DNA of 64,000 bases. Source: Yamagishiella unicocca. Its lineage: Eukaryota > Chlorophyta > Chlorophyceae > Chlamydomonadales > Volvocaceae. The stretch is taken from NCBI GenBank assembly GCA_003116995.1, contig BDSL01000012.1, forward strand, positions 372,001-436,000. Reading direction: 5' to 3'. A program made the position numbers and the translations under genes. The notes beneath the pieces were generated by a model, which saw nothing but the letters and a program-made list of their open reading frames with translations, made no database searches and had not been told where the DNA came from. Shown piece after piece: positions 1-12,900 of this stretch. The stretch's first letter is position 1. Each line of letters opens with the position of its first letter.

Positions 1-3000
1 GGAGCCCGCCTCTACCCGCTGCCAATGTACCAAGGTTGCCACCCACCCAAACGGCGCCGCCGCTGCCTGCATCCGCGATGTTGCCGCACATCCAGCTGTC
101 GCGGCCAATCGCTATGCGCCCCAAGCCGCCGCTGACAGCCACTGCTCCGCCACTGCCGCTTGATGCCCTGTTGCCGTCAACGGAACTGCCAGCCATCACG
201 GCCAGCTCCGCAAGGTATCCCTCAACCAATACTGCGCCGCCGCTGCCCGTAACGGTTAAACAGCCTCTAATAGCAGAGGTAACGTCTATCAGGATCCTGC
301 TGACGTTCCCGGATGTGACGGCCAATGCGCCGCCGCCCTCCCCTGCCGTGTTGTCGAGCAATGAGCTGCCCCGGGCCAGTGTCAGCCGCATCAGGCCACC
401 ATCGACCATGATGGCACCGCCTTTCCTTCCTGCCCAATTGCCGCCCATAGACGATACGTCGACTAGCGTGATCGTGGCTGGATGTGAGCCGCTGACCACC
501 CTTATTCCGCCACCGTCGCCAGAAGCCGTATTGGTGGAGATCGTGCTCTTGCCTGCGACATAGGTGACCAAGGTTAAGGGTGGTTGCCATGAAGCTGATT
601 CAGAATCGCACTCGGTACTACGAGTTGGGAACTGCGTTTCAAGGCAAGACTGTTGCTATGTGGGGTAATGCAGTGACCTGGTCTGTATGGATCATGCTGG
701 GCAAGTGGGAAGCAAGTGGGAAATACTTGGGTGCGTTCACAGGTAACTACCATGGGGGCATGTCCCTTACCTGAAATGGTCATGTTCCCCAAGCCGCCAA
801 CCGCAATCGCGCCACCGTGGGAGTTCACATGTACTGCAGAGCCAGCGGAGTTGCCGACGAAGTCACTGCCGCCAGAGAGAACAAAGACGTTAATGCGTCC
901 GTGGGAGTGGATGGCGCCGCCGTCCCCAGCTTCAGCATTGTTATCCCGGAACGAGCTTTCCCCCTGCATCGGCAATAAATGAAGGGATAGGTGAAAAGTT
1001 GATTAAGATGAACAATCTAACTACTGGGCACGTTAGCGGCGATGAGGTAAGCCAGCCAGCCGCCACAATAACCCATACTGCGAGGGCAAGGCAGTCTCAA
1101 CAAGATTCTCAGCCGCTAAAAATCAGAACGCGTTGCAAAACGTACCATAATGTTCAAGATATCGGGGCCATTCAAGAACGCGAGGGCGCCGCCGTTGCCC
1201 GAAGCAACCTTGTTGTTCCAGAAGTGGGTGCCGTCAGCCGCGGTGAAGACGCCCAGAGCAGCCGCAATGTTGAACACGCCACCATCAACCGTTGCGGTGT
1301 TGTTGGTGAAAGAGCATCCGCTGACTTGGATCGAGCTCTGCGGTCAGCCGAAAGGACATGCAGGCCATTAGGATTCACCGTACCAAATATTGGTGGACAA
1401 GGAAGTCCGGCAAGGACCGCCACTGGCAGCGTCCAGGGAATGTGAGAGGATCACTAGTTTTAATCTACACGGCGATGCCGTTCCTGAAGTATACATATAT
1501 AACATAAAGGGCAAGTCATGTAACGGCTACCAGCACCCCGACAACCTCTCGCTCCATCACGACAGATTTCCCGAACCAGTGCTCACCATCGGCAGGTCGA
1601 GGGATGAGAAAACCGTGCCCTTTCCTCCTCTGTTGTTGCTTGCCACGACACCGACCATGGACACCTCCAACGCACTGTCGAGCTTAGAGGAACCACGTGC
1701 TCCAGACCTAGCCACCACCACCATTCCGTACCCCACATTGGATGTAGGGTCAACCGTGCTGACCGTGCCATACAGCCCGCCCTTAGTCACAGCATTGCCG
1801 TCAAGCTTGCAGTTGGTCATGTTCAAGCGCTTGTGCGCATCGCCGCCATTTATGTCGTACTCCAGCATGACACACGCCCAGCCTTGTGCACCACGCACGC
1901 CGGAGCAGCTGAAATCGCTCAGAGCAGCGGACGACAGGTTGGTGGCGTGCAGCGGGCCATGAAGCGCATCCGTGCTGCGCCCCGCAGATTGCCGGATGCC
2001 CGACAACGTAAAGTTGGTGAGCTCCAACTGCGAAGCAGGCCAGGGTTCGGAGTTAGAAATTAATTGCGTCCATTGATTTGCGTCATTTGTCACAATTTCT
2101 TATCTTTAATGAATAAACGGGAATCCATAAACGTGGTACGACCTATGGTACGACTATTTCTAGCAGGTGTTTTCAGTAGTGACGCTGCGTCGGGGCGATT
2201 GAAGCAGGCAGAGGTCAGTGACCTCCCAGACGTGGCACCCACGCATGCAACGGTATTACCTTGCTGCAATTAGCACATTGCAACAGCGGCCCCCGGCTGA
2301 GCGGCAAGTCGCGAACAACGCTGTCCACCATGCGCATGTACGGTACGTCGTTGAACGTCATGCCCCACTCATCGTCCCCAGGCCGCTGGGACACTCGTAC
2401 TCCCGTCCACGTCGACGAGAGGCTCAGCAGCTGGCTCCCAACCGTCACGTTGACCCAGGCGCTGTTGTCGCCGCCAGAGGTGCACGTGACAGTTGACACC
2501 AGGAGCTTAGGACTAGAAAGGGATGAGTCGCCGATGAGGACGATCTGGCAGATGGTGGGTCGACGGGGTTGGTCTGGCAGCGACCTTGGAGGCGATAGCT
2601 GCGGCACCCTACGCGGTGGTAGTGACGGTGTCGCCGATTTCCGGGGTGGCTGTGAGCGTGGCCTCAACTGCAGAGGCGGCGGTGAACGCGACTGCCGGGG
2701 TGGTGGTGTCCGCCCTAATCGTCGCGGCGGAGGCCGGCTGTGTGGCGAGGGTGCTGCCATGGGGAAGGGGAGTGAAGAGCAGTTGAATTGGCAGTTAATC
2801 CTCTATAGAGTGACTCATACTACGACAGAGCTGGTGTAAGGAGAACTAACCGCAGGAGTTGGGGAATTGCGAAGCGGTCACCAAGGAAAGGTTCGGCAGA
2901 TGGGGCGATGACATTGGCACGAGGCTAGCCCTTCACCTCCCAGGCCTCATAGTCACGTTCGGCAATTGGACCCATAGCTGCAACTCACCTCGACAACTCA

Positions 3001-4015
3001 CGCTCACAACCTGTGAAGAGCAGGAGTAACACCGAGGGCGAGGGTTGGGATTCGTTGAGGTTTTACGTTGGTCACCAGTCACTTGCAGGTGACGATTATT
3101 CCAAGGAGAGGGCATGAGATGAAAATTGACGTGAAGGGACCCTTAAGGCCTTCACCTGACCTGCCGTCAATTCGCAACCTAAATGGGGTGGGCCTGTCCT
3201 CCCAGCGCAGGATTATGTACATCAATGAACGCGACATATACCAGGCAGGTCCTTCCTGCCTCAATACCCCTCCTGACTACACACATGCCTGTCCTCGGTC
3301 ACGAACCCACCTTAGAATCCGTGCAGCCCTTGCCCGCGGACGCGAAGTCGCAGTGCATGAGCGCCGACTCGTCACCATGGCAGTGTACTTTAGAAGTTGG
3401 ACCCGCGAATGCGCCACTTGAGTACGTCGCAGCCGAGCTGCTGGGACGGCCCAATTGGCGGCACACCACACGCGCCTCCGAACTCCCAAAACCGTCGCTG
3501 GATTTTCAGGAATTGAGCATTGCACATCAGGCGGGGAGGTGACAGGGACGGTCAGGAAGGCCTGCACCACGGCTGGTATTGCACGTATTGTCTGCATTCT
3601 GACGGAGAGCCCTGGTTAGTATTTAGTGCGATAGCTTACCCGCAAACTGCCTTCCACGTGCCGTTGTGAAGAACCTCCAGGCGCCCTTCAAATGCGATGG
3701 CGCTCACCAGCCGCACCGACGACTCTCCGTGCGAGGTACCTGAACGGCATAGGTAGGAAGGTATATGTCAGGAATGGCCGATCCGCGAGCGTTATGGGCT
3801 GCATTGCCAAGAAAGTGGAGCTGGCGCGAAACGGCGGGAATTGTGGGCTGGCGCATTTCGGTGCATACGCGCTTCCAGGTTATCGACACGTTAAGTAAAC
3901 AACGCTTACCGATTGTTTTTGTTGCAAACACGCTGACGATCGCGAGAAAGCATACCAAAAGGTAGCAATGGCGCCATAGCAGCCGCAGTGGCGACGCTCG
4001 TTGATTTGCCTTCAT
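1..4015 (-). CDS. SRCR-domain protein with Gly-rich beta-helix repeats (3' end beyond window)
   Basis: Nine exons close in phase: 3910-4015, 3640-3739, 3311-3497, 2989-3010, 2260-2753, 1587-2027, 1146-1337, 771-963 and 1-552 (at least 762 residues). The ATG at 4015 starts a hydrophobic signal or signal-anchor segment (LLWRHCYLLVCFLAIVSVF). Exons 2-4 encode one SRCR domain: SVRLVS, GRLEVLHNGTWKAVC, FGSSEARVVCRQLG, then HCHG, MHCDF, CTDSK and VSVSC, giving the six cysteines of a group A SRCR. Exon 4 is a 22-nt microexon carrying the last cysteine. A Pro/Arg-rich linker follows, then a long region with GGAV/GGAI turns every 25 residues or so and CSFTNNTATVDGG-like rungs, typical of right-handed beta-helices such as Pmp-type repeats. 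Known: SRCR domains are extracellular binding modules and are numerous in Chlamydomonas-type algae. Inferred: secreted or surface-anchored adhesion or recognition protein. Ligand unknown. Confidence 0.85.
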
Positions 4016-5169
4016 GGTGTCGACGTTTCTATGGTCTGCAAATTGCATCTGCATCTATCTATGTATGGAGAAAACGTTAACGGCTTCCTGAATTCATGGC
4101 ACAAGCTGCCGTACTTTCTGGAATTTTGACTATTACTCTTTGTTTGTTGGGCGCGATTAATGGAGCGGTCACTATCCTCACTGCGATATGCTCTGCGATA
4201 TTTCTCTATCTCTATCAGATGCAAGACAAGCAAGGGGGAAAGAACGGAAATTACAGAAGAACGGTACTTCCGCCAGCCGACTGTTCGAATTCAATAGATG
4301 CGTCCTGTTTCGCGCCAAGGGATTCGCGCGTTATTGGCTTATTGCTCACCAATGCACTCAGGTTGGTCTGCTTACAGGACATAGTGATGGCAGCATCGCA
4401 AGCGGTGGCCACCATGGAATGCATGCTGCCTGCACACGATGCACCAGGATGCACGCCTGCATATATTTGAAGGGGTCGTCGATTGGTCTCCCATCTGTCG
4501 GTAGTCTGCTCTGCCATGTACCGGCGCGAATGGTCCTTTAGGATTCTGTTTGGTCGTTTCAGATGGCCGGCAAATTTAAATTGGGCAATGTATTCTGGCA
4601 CACACGAAGTGGTAGGTGTAACTCATTACACCCCTATCTCTTTCCAGGCTCTCTCCCACTCGGCTGCTCCGCATTCCGGTGTTCAATCCGGGCGCCAGCC
4701 GTTTGAAACTGTTTTGAAATCAAAGTTGCGCGCTCACATCGCTTTAATTTACGCCATTCATTTGATCCTTCTCGATTCGTCGAGTGAAGCTACCTATTCG
4801 GCAAGGGTTTCTGTTAAATACCGGAATACCAGAGGCATAAATGGCCCAAAAGCAACTGGTAACTCTATCCGCGCTGATCTCCTGAAATGCAGAGGTTCAG
4901 CCTAAGTAAATAGGACATCCCAACCACACACGGAGAGGAATCCAGGAATCAAGCTTTTGCCTGCACGTCGCCTTCATTTATGAACCTTGTCATCAAAGCC
5001 ACCACCGCGCTGCCTGAGCCTCCTTAACACCTTACGGTATCGCGTTGAGGCATGGCGAGAAACCCGTCGGACGTCTCGGCCAGTTGCTCTTTGTTTACTC
5101 CTCCAAGATTTTTGATGATCATAGATGATCCGTGGTTGCTTTAAGCGGACCACCTGCCAACCAAAAGGT
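4016..5169. other. Intergenic, no supported gene
   Basis: Lower-GC sequence upstream of the SRCR gene. A hydrophobic plus-strand frame opens at the ATG at 4096 (about 45 hydrophobic residues, then low-quality sequence), but it has no recognisable domain, homopolymer-poor codon bias or convincing splice sites. Nothing else seen. Confidence 0.4.
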
Positions 5170-6233
5170 CTAATCTTGCCCACACAAACGCATGCAGGCT
5201 GGATGACTGCCAAAGTAGCAGCAGCCGGCATTGCCAGTTAATCCAAACGTATCTCCGTTCCAAAGGCACATCGGCTGACACAAGCTGCTTTGCATGAGTA
5301 TCGGGGGAGGAAGCCGGGTGCTACTGCCATCTACTGCTGGGATGAATTTGGGCTCAGCACCTGCATTTATCTGTACCGCTGTGTTCTGCCTGCCGCTTGA
5401 CATCGACCATGTATCGTAAATCTTGGTGGGCATTCGCTGCCGATTCACAAGGTAACAGCACAGCCGCATACGATCCATAGAGCCTCCCCCAGGAAGCAGG
5501 AACGTCTGCAACCCATGGTGCCAATCATGGTGCAGCGTGCCTGAAGATACACAGACCAACAAGTTATCTGCACATGCGCTCACGGCAAGTTCTGGGGGCA
5601 CTTGAGGTGGCGGCGCGTTTTTTCCCCAAGTATTATGGTCATCTGGAGATGCCATGGGGCAGCATGGCGGCTGCCTGCGGCTGTTCGCCACCGCTGCCGC
5701 CGCTGGACATTGTCCACTGGACGTGAGTCTAAGCTCAAGGTACGCCAAGTGCATTTTGGACATGAGCGTTTTTTGACGCACGCAGTCTTGTCCGATATGT
5801 CAGTAACAGGCCGGCAGGCCAAGTAGATAGAACCTACCAGCAACCTCATCTAACAGCTGATCGCACGACAAATGCACAGAGCACAAGCAACCTCCGCCCA
5901 GCCGTCCTCATACGCAGCAATACTCACGTTCTTCTTCCTACATCTTGTTCTTCTTCCTGTATCTCTTGAAGTGTTAGGCGATGTGCCTGCTTGGTCGACC
6001 TTATGGTCTAGGGCCCGCTGTAACAAGTTACTACCACTCAACCTACGACAGGCTGTCAACTGTACGTAGAGGTTTAGAGGCGACAGATTGACACTCTTAG
6101 GGGCGTCCATCCCGCCATCCTTGTGCCGATATGCCAATAATATAAACCCGCAGTGCAGGAAGAAGAGGGCAGTGACACAAACCCAGGGACACAGACAGCC
6201 TTCCGAAATACACATGCATGAATGCTTCACCAT
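5170..6233 (-). CDS. Possible small secreted protein, unrecognised
   Basis: I do not recognise this. On the minus strand the ATG at 6233 is followed by a good signal-peptide-like stretch (CPWVCVTALFFLHCGFILL). Further down, about 5195-5740, a 150- to 200-codon open frame is rich in Cys, Trp and Met and contains short runs such as LLVCVSSGTLHHDWHHG and NAGCCYFGSHPACMRLCG before a stop at 5170. The two frames could be exons of one gene, but I could not fix a donor and acceptor joining them. GC content is lower than in the confident genes nearby. Alternatives: decayed copy of a secreted-protein gene, or chance open frames. Confidence 0.25.
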
Positions 6234-6987
6234 TTGTTGGAAGACTTAGGCTACTGATGGAACATGGTGTCCAATTTGCACCCAAATTCTGTATCGACGT
6301 GCCACACCGCACATACATAGGCACGCAGAAAATGGGTCGTTGCCACATGGCCTGGCAACCCACACACACTGACTTGGCCCCAAGCACCTTTCAAATTTAC
6401 GAGGCCACGTCGGTATACTGGTATGTTTGTGTACCCACCCGCTCTTCCCCTTACTTGCTCTTGCGATCACACAAACTGAATCGTGGTGTCCCTCTGTTTG
6501 ATCGTACAGTCGTACAGGGGCCGTCGTACGGCCCACCGAAGCACCTGTCGTAACACAAAGCGCGTGAGCCAGCCTCCCGGAGAGGAAAAACTGCTGCCCG
6601 CTCAAGCATCTTATCGCATCACAACTAGCCGACGCCCCACGGCAACGCACAATTCGCTCCGATAGGCCGGCTTCGCGCACTGCTGGCCTTTCGTCGAAAA
6701 TATGTCCGGAATAAGAACGCAACGAAGGGGGAGTAATAGCCTTGAGCCGACATGCGTTAGCTCAGCACGTATCTTAGCGTGACTTAGGGAGCTAGTGGGA
6801 GCTCTGCTGGTTGGTGGGTGAACGACGACTACACATTGTTAGCTCGACCTCAACACGTGCTCGCAAAGATGCACGCGTCTGGAAGGGCTTTATTATTCAT
6901 TTTGCCATTCCATAAAAAACGGTCGCGCCAACAACCTCACTGTTACCAGCTGGAACACCAATGCGAAGGCCCTCAATCCAGCCAAAC
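6234..6987. other. Intergenic, nothing recognised
   Basis: No gene, repeat or RNA recognised. This is the region downstream of the stop of the minus-strand Vps62-like gene and probably includes its 3' untranslated region; I found no TGTAA on that strand close to the stop. Confidence 0.4.
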
Positions 6988-9900
6988 TCAGACCCTGTCC
7001 GCTGGCGCTCCAGACTGCTTATCGCGGTTCATCTGGTAAGCTGAGGCAAGTTCAACATCTTTGCCATTTGCCGCGAGCCCGTCGTCGGCTTTGCCTGACT
7101 CCACACCCAGGTCGTCCGCGTCGACGCCGTCTGCTGTGTCACAGACTGCAGGCATCGACTTGGCTCGTCGTTTTGCCGCTGGCGTACTGGTGGCCTGTTT
7201 ACCGGGGTTGTTTCGGTGAAAGAAGGACGACCAGGTCTTCGAGCTGTACTGCTCCTTCGAGTCCGTGAGGGACGCGTCCATGGCAACCTGGATCGCGTGG
7301 CCAGTACGCATGCTGACGTAGTTTGTTGTCGCCAGGACTACAAAGAAATCCGGTTCCACCCGAACAGCGCGTGGGCGGGGCGGGCGGGTGTCAGGGATGG
7401 GCACATCAAGACGAGGGAGGTTTGAGAGGAAACCCCTAGGCCAGGAGCGATAGGTATGGTGTTGAGGAAACCCGTGTATGCGACATAGGGAGGAACATGT
7501 TGAGGAACGCCCGTGGACTAGGGAAGCCAAGTAGGAAACCGTAGGAGGGGATGAGGCGGGTGGGGGTGCTGCGGCACGCCATCCCTCCCTCCCCTCCCCC
7601 TCCCTCCCTCCCTCCCCCGCTCACCCAGGAACATGCACTGCGCGATGAGGAATAGCATGGCGCCGAACGACAGGTAGTCCACGTTGAGGTCGGACCACAG
7701 TGAACACACGCCGGCCAGCTCCACGCCACACACCTGGCGCTCGATGCCCAGAGTTGACAGGTCCAGACACACGTCCGCCAGGAAGAAGGCGCCGCTCAAC
7801 ACCCTGCGGCCCGGCCGTAGCGACAGCAGCAGAGAGCGAGGGCGGGCAGCAGCAGTGGCTTAGCAACACCGGCGGGTCGGGCCGGGACGACGCCGCCACT
7901 ATGGGTACTGGCAGTGTGTTAGGGTTTAGGGTTTAGGGTTTTGTGTAAGGGGGTGCCGCCGCTATGTGATGTACCAGCAGAGCCTGGTCCGGTGTTGGCC
8001 CTTGCCAGCACCGGACACCACCGGTGTTGGCAAGGGCCAACACTGGACGCCACCGCTGTTGGCAAGGGCCAACACCGGAGTAGTGGGAGGCAGCTTGTGT
8101 GCCCACCCTTATGCAGTTCTGTACCCACTTCTCAACTGCGAAGATGCAGACCTCCTCCATGGCGTAACGGGCGATCCACAGCATGAGCCCCAGGCCGAAC
8201 AGCAGCATGGTTACATTCATCTCGACCACCTGCGAGAGCGAGAAGGCGCCAGGTAGGGCCAGGAGGCTAGGAGAGCCGATGCGGAGATAGGCTTGGACCG
8301 TGTTCCTCCCGTATACGCGCCCCCCCAGGTCCATCCAATCAAATCCTCACCAGCAAGCCAGCCAATATGGCGTGAGCCCTCCACGACGAGCGCATGGCCT
8401 GCACTCCCTTCGCTTGGCAACCACAGCACTGCGGGGAAGTGAGGTGACAGTTTAGCGAGTCGCACGAGCTGGGGAACACGGCGATGGAGGCAGAGCCGAG
8501 TAGGGCGGCAGTCTCAGGGTGCTGGGGAACGAGCAGCGAGTAAGGGATGGCGGCCAGGGAGACTCCCACCAGTCTTCACCATGGACTATCTTTCTCGGAT
8601 TAAGCAAAATCCTAATGTTGTGACGAGCGCGCTCTGCTTCACCAATAGATCCATAAACGCTGTGCGGTGCGCTGTCGTATGTACGCACCCTGCCGGCCTC
8701 TGGTCGGACGTACACACTGCTGATGACGATGGCAGTATGAACCACCCCAAAAATGATGAAGCAAAGGGCAACCATCTTGCTGATCATCTGGATGGGATGG
8801 GCGCCACGGCAAGGGCCAAACGAGCGATGGCCGCAGCAGCAGCACTAATGACAAGACGGACATAGCAGGACGGATGGATGTGTCCGCGGGAGATGAATCC
8901 CTCTGGACGACGGACGGATGCCGATCCCAGGGTGGAGCAGTCAGGCGGATGCACGCACGCCGTCTAGCCCTTAACCACATTAGCAGAAAGCAAAGAGCAC
9001 CAGTGAAGCTGCACCACTGGCGAGCAGGTAAGGCCCACCTACCTGATGACTGGACAAGCGCGGAAACACCCAACCGCCCAACCGCCACAGCCTCACCTCC
9101 CAGGCGTCCAGCGGTGAGACACGCCTGAGGGCAACCACAATGTCCTGCAAGCGGCCGATGTGGGGATGCAAACGTACGACGCACACAACGGTACGTATTC
9201 CAAGTCATATGGCCAGGCAGGGGCAGGGCCTTGCCAGCGAGCTTTCTCAAGTACGGCGACAAAAGTGAAAGGTGGATGGCTGGCTTTCTCCCGGCTACAG
9301 AGCACCATTGCGCTATGTGGCAAGATACCCCCATTAAAGCCTTTCAAGGTATACATCAGGGTCGCCTTTTTCTTTTTCTTTTCTCTTCCCTCGCTTTATA
9401 TACCTATACATGAACAGCGCGGTGCACCAAGCTTAGCACTGTCCAGGTAGCTAGGGTTCCCTTGCTTGCACGCTTTTGCACCTTATGTCGCTACGCACGT
9501 GTGCGGCCCACAGTGTGCACTGCTTGGCGCGCGACGCGAGACCAACGTCATCTCCATCAAATTGGAGACAAGCAACATAAAGTGAGGTTCCCATGAACAC
9601 GAACGAGAACGAATCCATCCATGCATCCATCCATCCCCACCAACCTTGGAGCCAATTAGTCCGAGTACTACTCCGCAAATGTACAAGGATATTCCCAGGA
9701 AGATCCACACGGCCAATCTGCGGTTGAGCAGGTGAGCGCGGTGATGCTTTACCCGTGGTGTTTATTTTTCATTTCTTACTTCGGCACCCTTGGGCAGCAG
9801 CAACAACAATGCGTATGTGCATTAAGGTACGTACACGGGACGCAAGGCAGCGTGTTGAACCTACTAGGCCCAGGTATAGCCGGTGTCCCATAGGGCATTG

Positions 9901-12900
9901 ACAGGGCTGATGAAATGGGTTGTCAGGAGGCATTACGGGAGGACTGCACTGGCGGCGGCATACAGTCCAGACTAGGGTGCGGGGGAAATACATACAATCG
10001 TGTGACGGTGAGTCATTTCATGGATCACATACATGACTCACCATTCCACTACCGTATTCCCTGGTCTCGTCCCCCACCCGGGTCTCCCATACACCTGCAG
10101 CGCCCCTGGAGCCCGTTGATCCCGACCCACGGGTCACTTACAGGTAGGGCTGCATCGAGCTGGCGTGGAAGGCCCGCAGGATGGCAGTGTGTGACGCCTT
10201 GACGGCAGCAAACTGCGGCCCCGCACTGCCGTCCTGCACCACATCGGGATCCGCACCAACCGCATCGACGCGCAGCGGGGCAACGGGACCACCGAAGAGG
10301 CCGTCCAACGGCGCCCTCGGCTCGGCAGGTGGGGCCTTCTGTGGTGGTCCAAAGATGGCGCCCTCATCCAACCGAGGCGGCTCCGCCTGCTCGTTCACGC
10401 CCAGGTGGTGGAGGCGCAGCAGCTTGATGACTTTGATGTCACCTCGCATGAGCAGGAGGGGTAGCACCATGGCGAACGCTACTACGGACGACCCGATTAC
10501 CAGCGCCAGCAAACCGAGCAGGTAGTCTTTTAGGTCAGTCCTGGAGAACATGATGTCGCCCTGTTGGCGTTTGGGTGGGGAAAGGGGCTTCAAGGGCGAG
10601 GGAACATACATGCAAGGTGCGCATAAATGATCCGATCCGTCGCACACGTGCTGCCTGCTGCTGCCCGCACAGGACGACCTGCCACATGAGATTTGAGGGC
10701 GCACAATCAAGCCATATGATGTTTGATGCTAACAACGAAATTCACCGTCCCTTAGGAAGCCCCCTTTACGATATTAGAGGAGCTAGGACGGAGACGGCGG
10801 GTCCTGAACGCCTTGCGTTGTTCCCATATTTAGTCGATAGCATCAAGTGATAACCAACTTGTGTTCAGCCACTCCGCCTGGATCGACAGCTCGCTGCAGC
10901 AGCCCGTTCAACCTCACCCACATTGGACTCCGGCGTCGTGATCGGTGCCTCGAAAGGGCACTTCCCATCGAAAGAGAGGTTGAGGCCGAACAGCATGAAG
11001 TCGTCGTACAACGGTGCCTGGCGCTCCAGCTCCCAATTGTACGCGCCAGGGCGATGCCACAGAGGCCCCGTTACATCATTACCTCCCATGCTGGCACTAA
11101 AGGGCAAGCAGTTGCATACATAGGCGGCAGCGGCGGCAGCGCCACATACAAGGGTAGGTTATTACATTACCGGACGACCCCAGGGGACAAATTGGCCAGC
11201 AGCAGCAGTGATGACAAGATAGGTCATGGACAGGCAGAGCGCGGAAATTGCAGGGGCGGGTGCTTGTGAACTGGTTCGGGTGGGGAGCGAGGGTGAGCGT
11301 CTGGTGCTCGGATGCCGACAGCGGGACGAACAGCTTTGCAATTTGGAAGGCCGAACCCTACTTACCCAGAGGGCCTGCTTCCTAGCCCATTGGTGCTCCG
11401 TCCCACTCACTTGTACACTACTTCCGTCCTGTTCCAGCCCTTGGGGCTCAGCACTGTTTCGAGGATGTAGTAGGCGGGGTTCGTATGATTGCAGGGCGCT
11501 TCGGTCGTTAGGTTGTTGACGAGGCAGGTGATGGTACGGGCTCCCTCCTGTGTCAAGGTCCCTCCCCACACGCCTGCGGCGCCCGGCAGGGCGGCAGGAA
11601 CGAAGGCGCGGAGGTGTTAGGCTATGTCATGTTGGAGGTATCGCTGTCGTTCAGTCTCGCCCAGGGGAGGAACGGGTTCAAGCTGTCAACGTATCCCTGC
11701 GGGTGGGTGCAGTTAGTAGGCCTTCAAGCGGAGGGAGGCCCAGAAGGGAAGCCTCACTGGACAAGATCCCGCGCCGGGGACAGACCACCACCTCCCTCCA
11801 GGCGGCGGCGGGTGGAGGGCCCACTGCAGTCGCTCCGCACATGCCGTGCAGCATGGCCAACCCGAATCAGGTTCGGACACCGCCCCCACGCCCCAGGTAG
11901 CTCACCGGAGAACGCCGCCCACGCAAACTCCTTGAGCCGCAGCTTCGGGGAGATCTCCGACAGGAACGGCAGGAAGCGTGTGTTGGACGCGTCCGGGTAC
12001 CAAACGGGGCCCTTCTTGTAGCGGTCGCCAATGTACAGGCCGTCGATGCTCAGCAGCAACTGCAACTCGACCTGTCGCTCCGCAACCAGACGGCCGTGGT
12101 GCCCGAGCGCAACAGGAGGTGCGTGAGGTGGGGTCAAAGGTCGTCTCAGTCTGGTCCCCCAAAATGACTCCTTCACACACCACTCCGTCGCCTGGCCTCC
12201 CCACCCACCACCCAGCAGCTCACGCAGCAAACCCTATGTCCCATACTGTTGTGTACGACGCATGGCTCGGGCACCCTATGTCCCATACTGTTGTGTACGA
12301 CGCATGGCTCGGGCACCTTCCGTCGCCGCCATACGCATGCCAGCACTGCTAGTGTCGGGCTTGGCCGGAAAGCTTAGGGACATTGCAGGCCCACTTCTCC
12401 TGCGTGCACCGCCACTGCCAAGCCGGCATTACGTGATACCGTGCCCCCGCAGCGGCCGCACTCACCTTCTGGTACACGAACAGCGGCGACTCGAACGCCC
12501 AGTTGGAGTGGCTGAACAGCCCCGCGTGAGTCACGACGCGCCGTGTACCCTCCCCGTCAGTCTGGCGGCAGGTAGTTGTAAAAGGCAGGGAGCGTCACGT
12601 ACGTGATGCCGAGTCACATCCCCGAGCAGGGCCAGCGGAGCGGAGGAGCAACGTGGTCAGCAGCTACTGGGGTAACGAAGAATGACGTGCAGTGCGCTCG
12701 TCGGCGTTGCCTCGCTCGGGCACGCTTCCTCTACGGCAGTACGACACCGTGCTCGTCCCACGCCGTTGGGGGGCCCCAGGTAGGGTGAGCCGCACGAGCA
12801 CCAAGGCCTTCCGCCCCGGCCCCCCCCTGGCTCTCGCTGACCCTCCCCGAACCATGGGAGGTCATGCGTCATGGCCGCCCTCACCTCGTAGTTGCACTCG

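Noticed and set aside
36..563. 175-codon Pro-rich plus-strand ORF
   Set aside because: Antisense of the beta-helix exon; the minus strand gives regular GSGGAV rungs and fits the intron phases.
4096..4470. 124-codon plus-strand ORF with a hydrophobic start
   Set aside because: Only the first 45 residues look organised; no domain, no splice partner, and the rest is low-quality sequence.
11611..11705. Extra exon of the Vps62-like gene (sequence reading GYVDSLNPFLPWARL on the minus strand)
   Set aside because: It has an acceptor but runs into a stop with no usable donor; exons on either side already join in phase without it.
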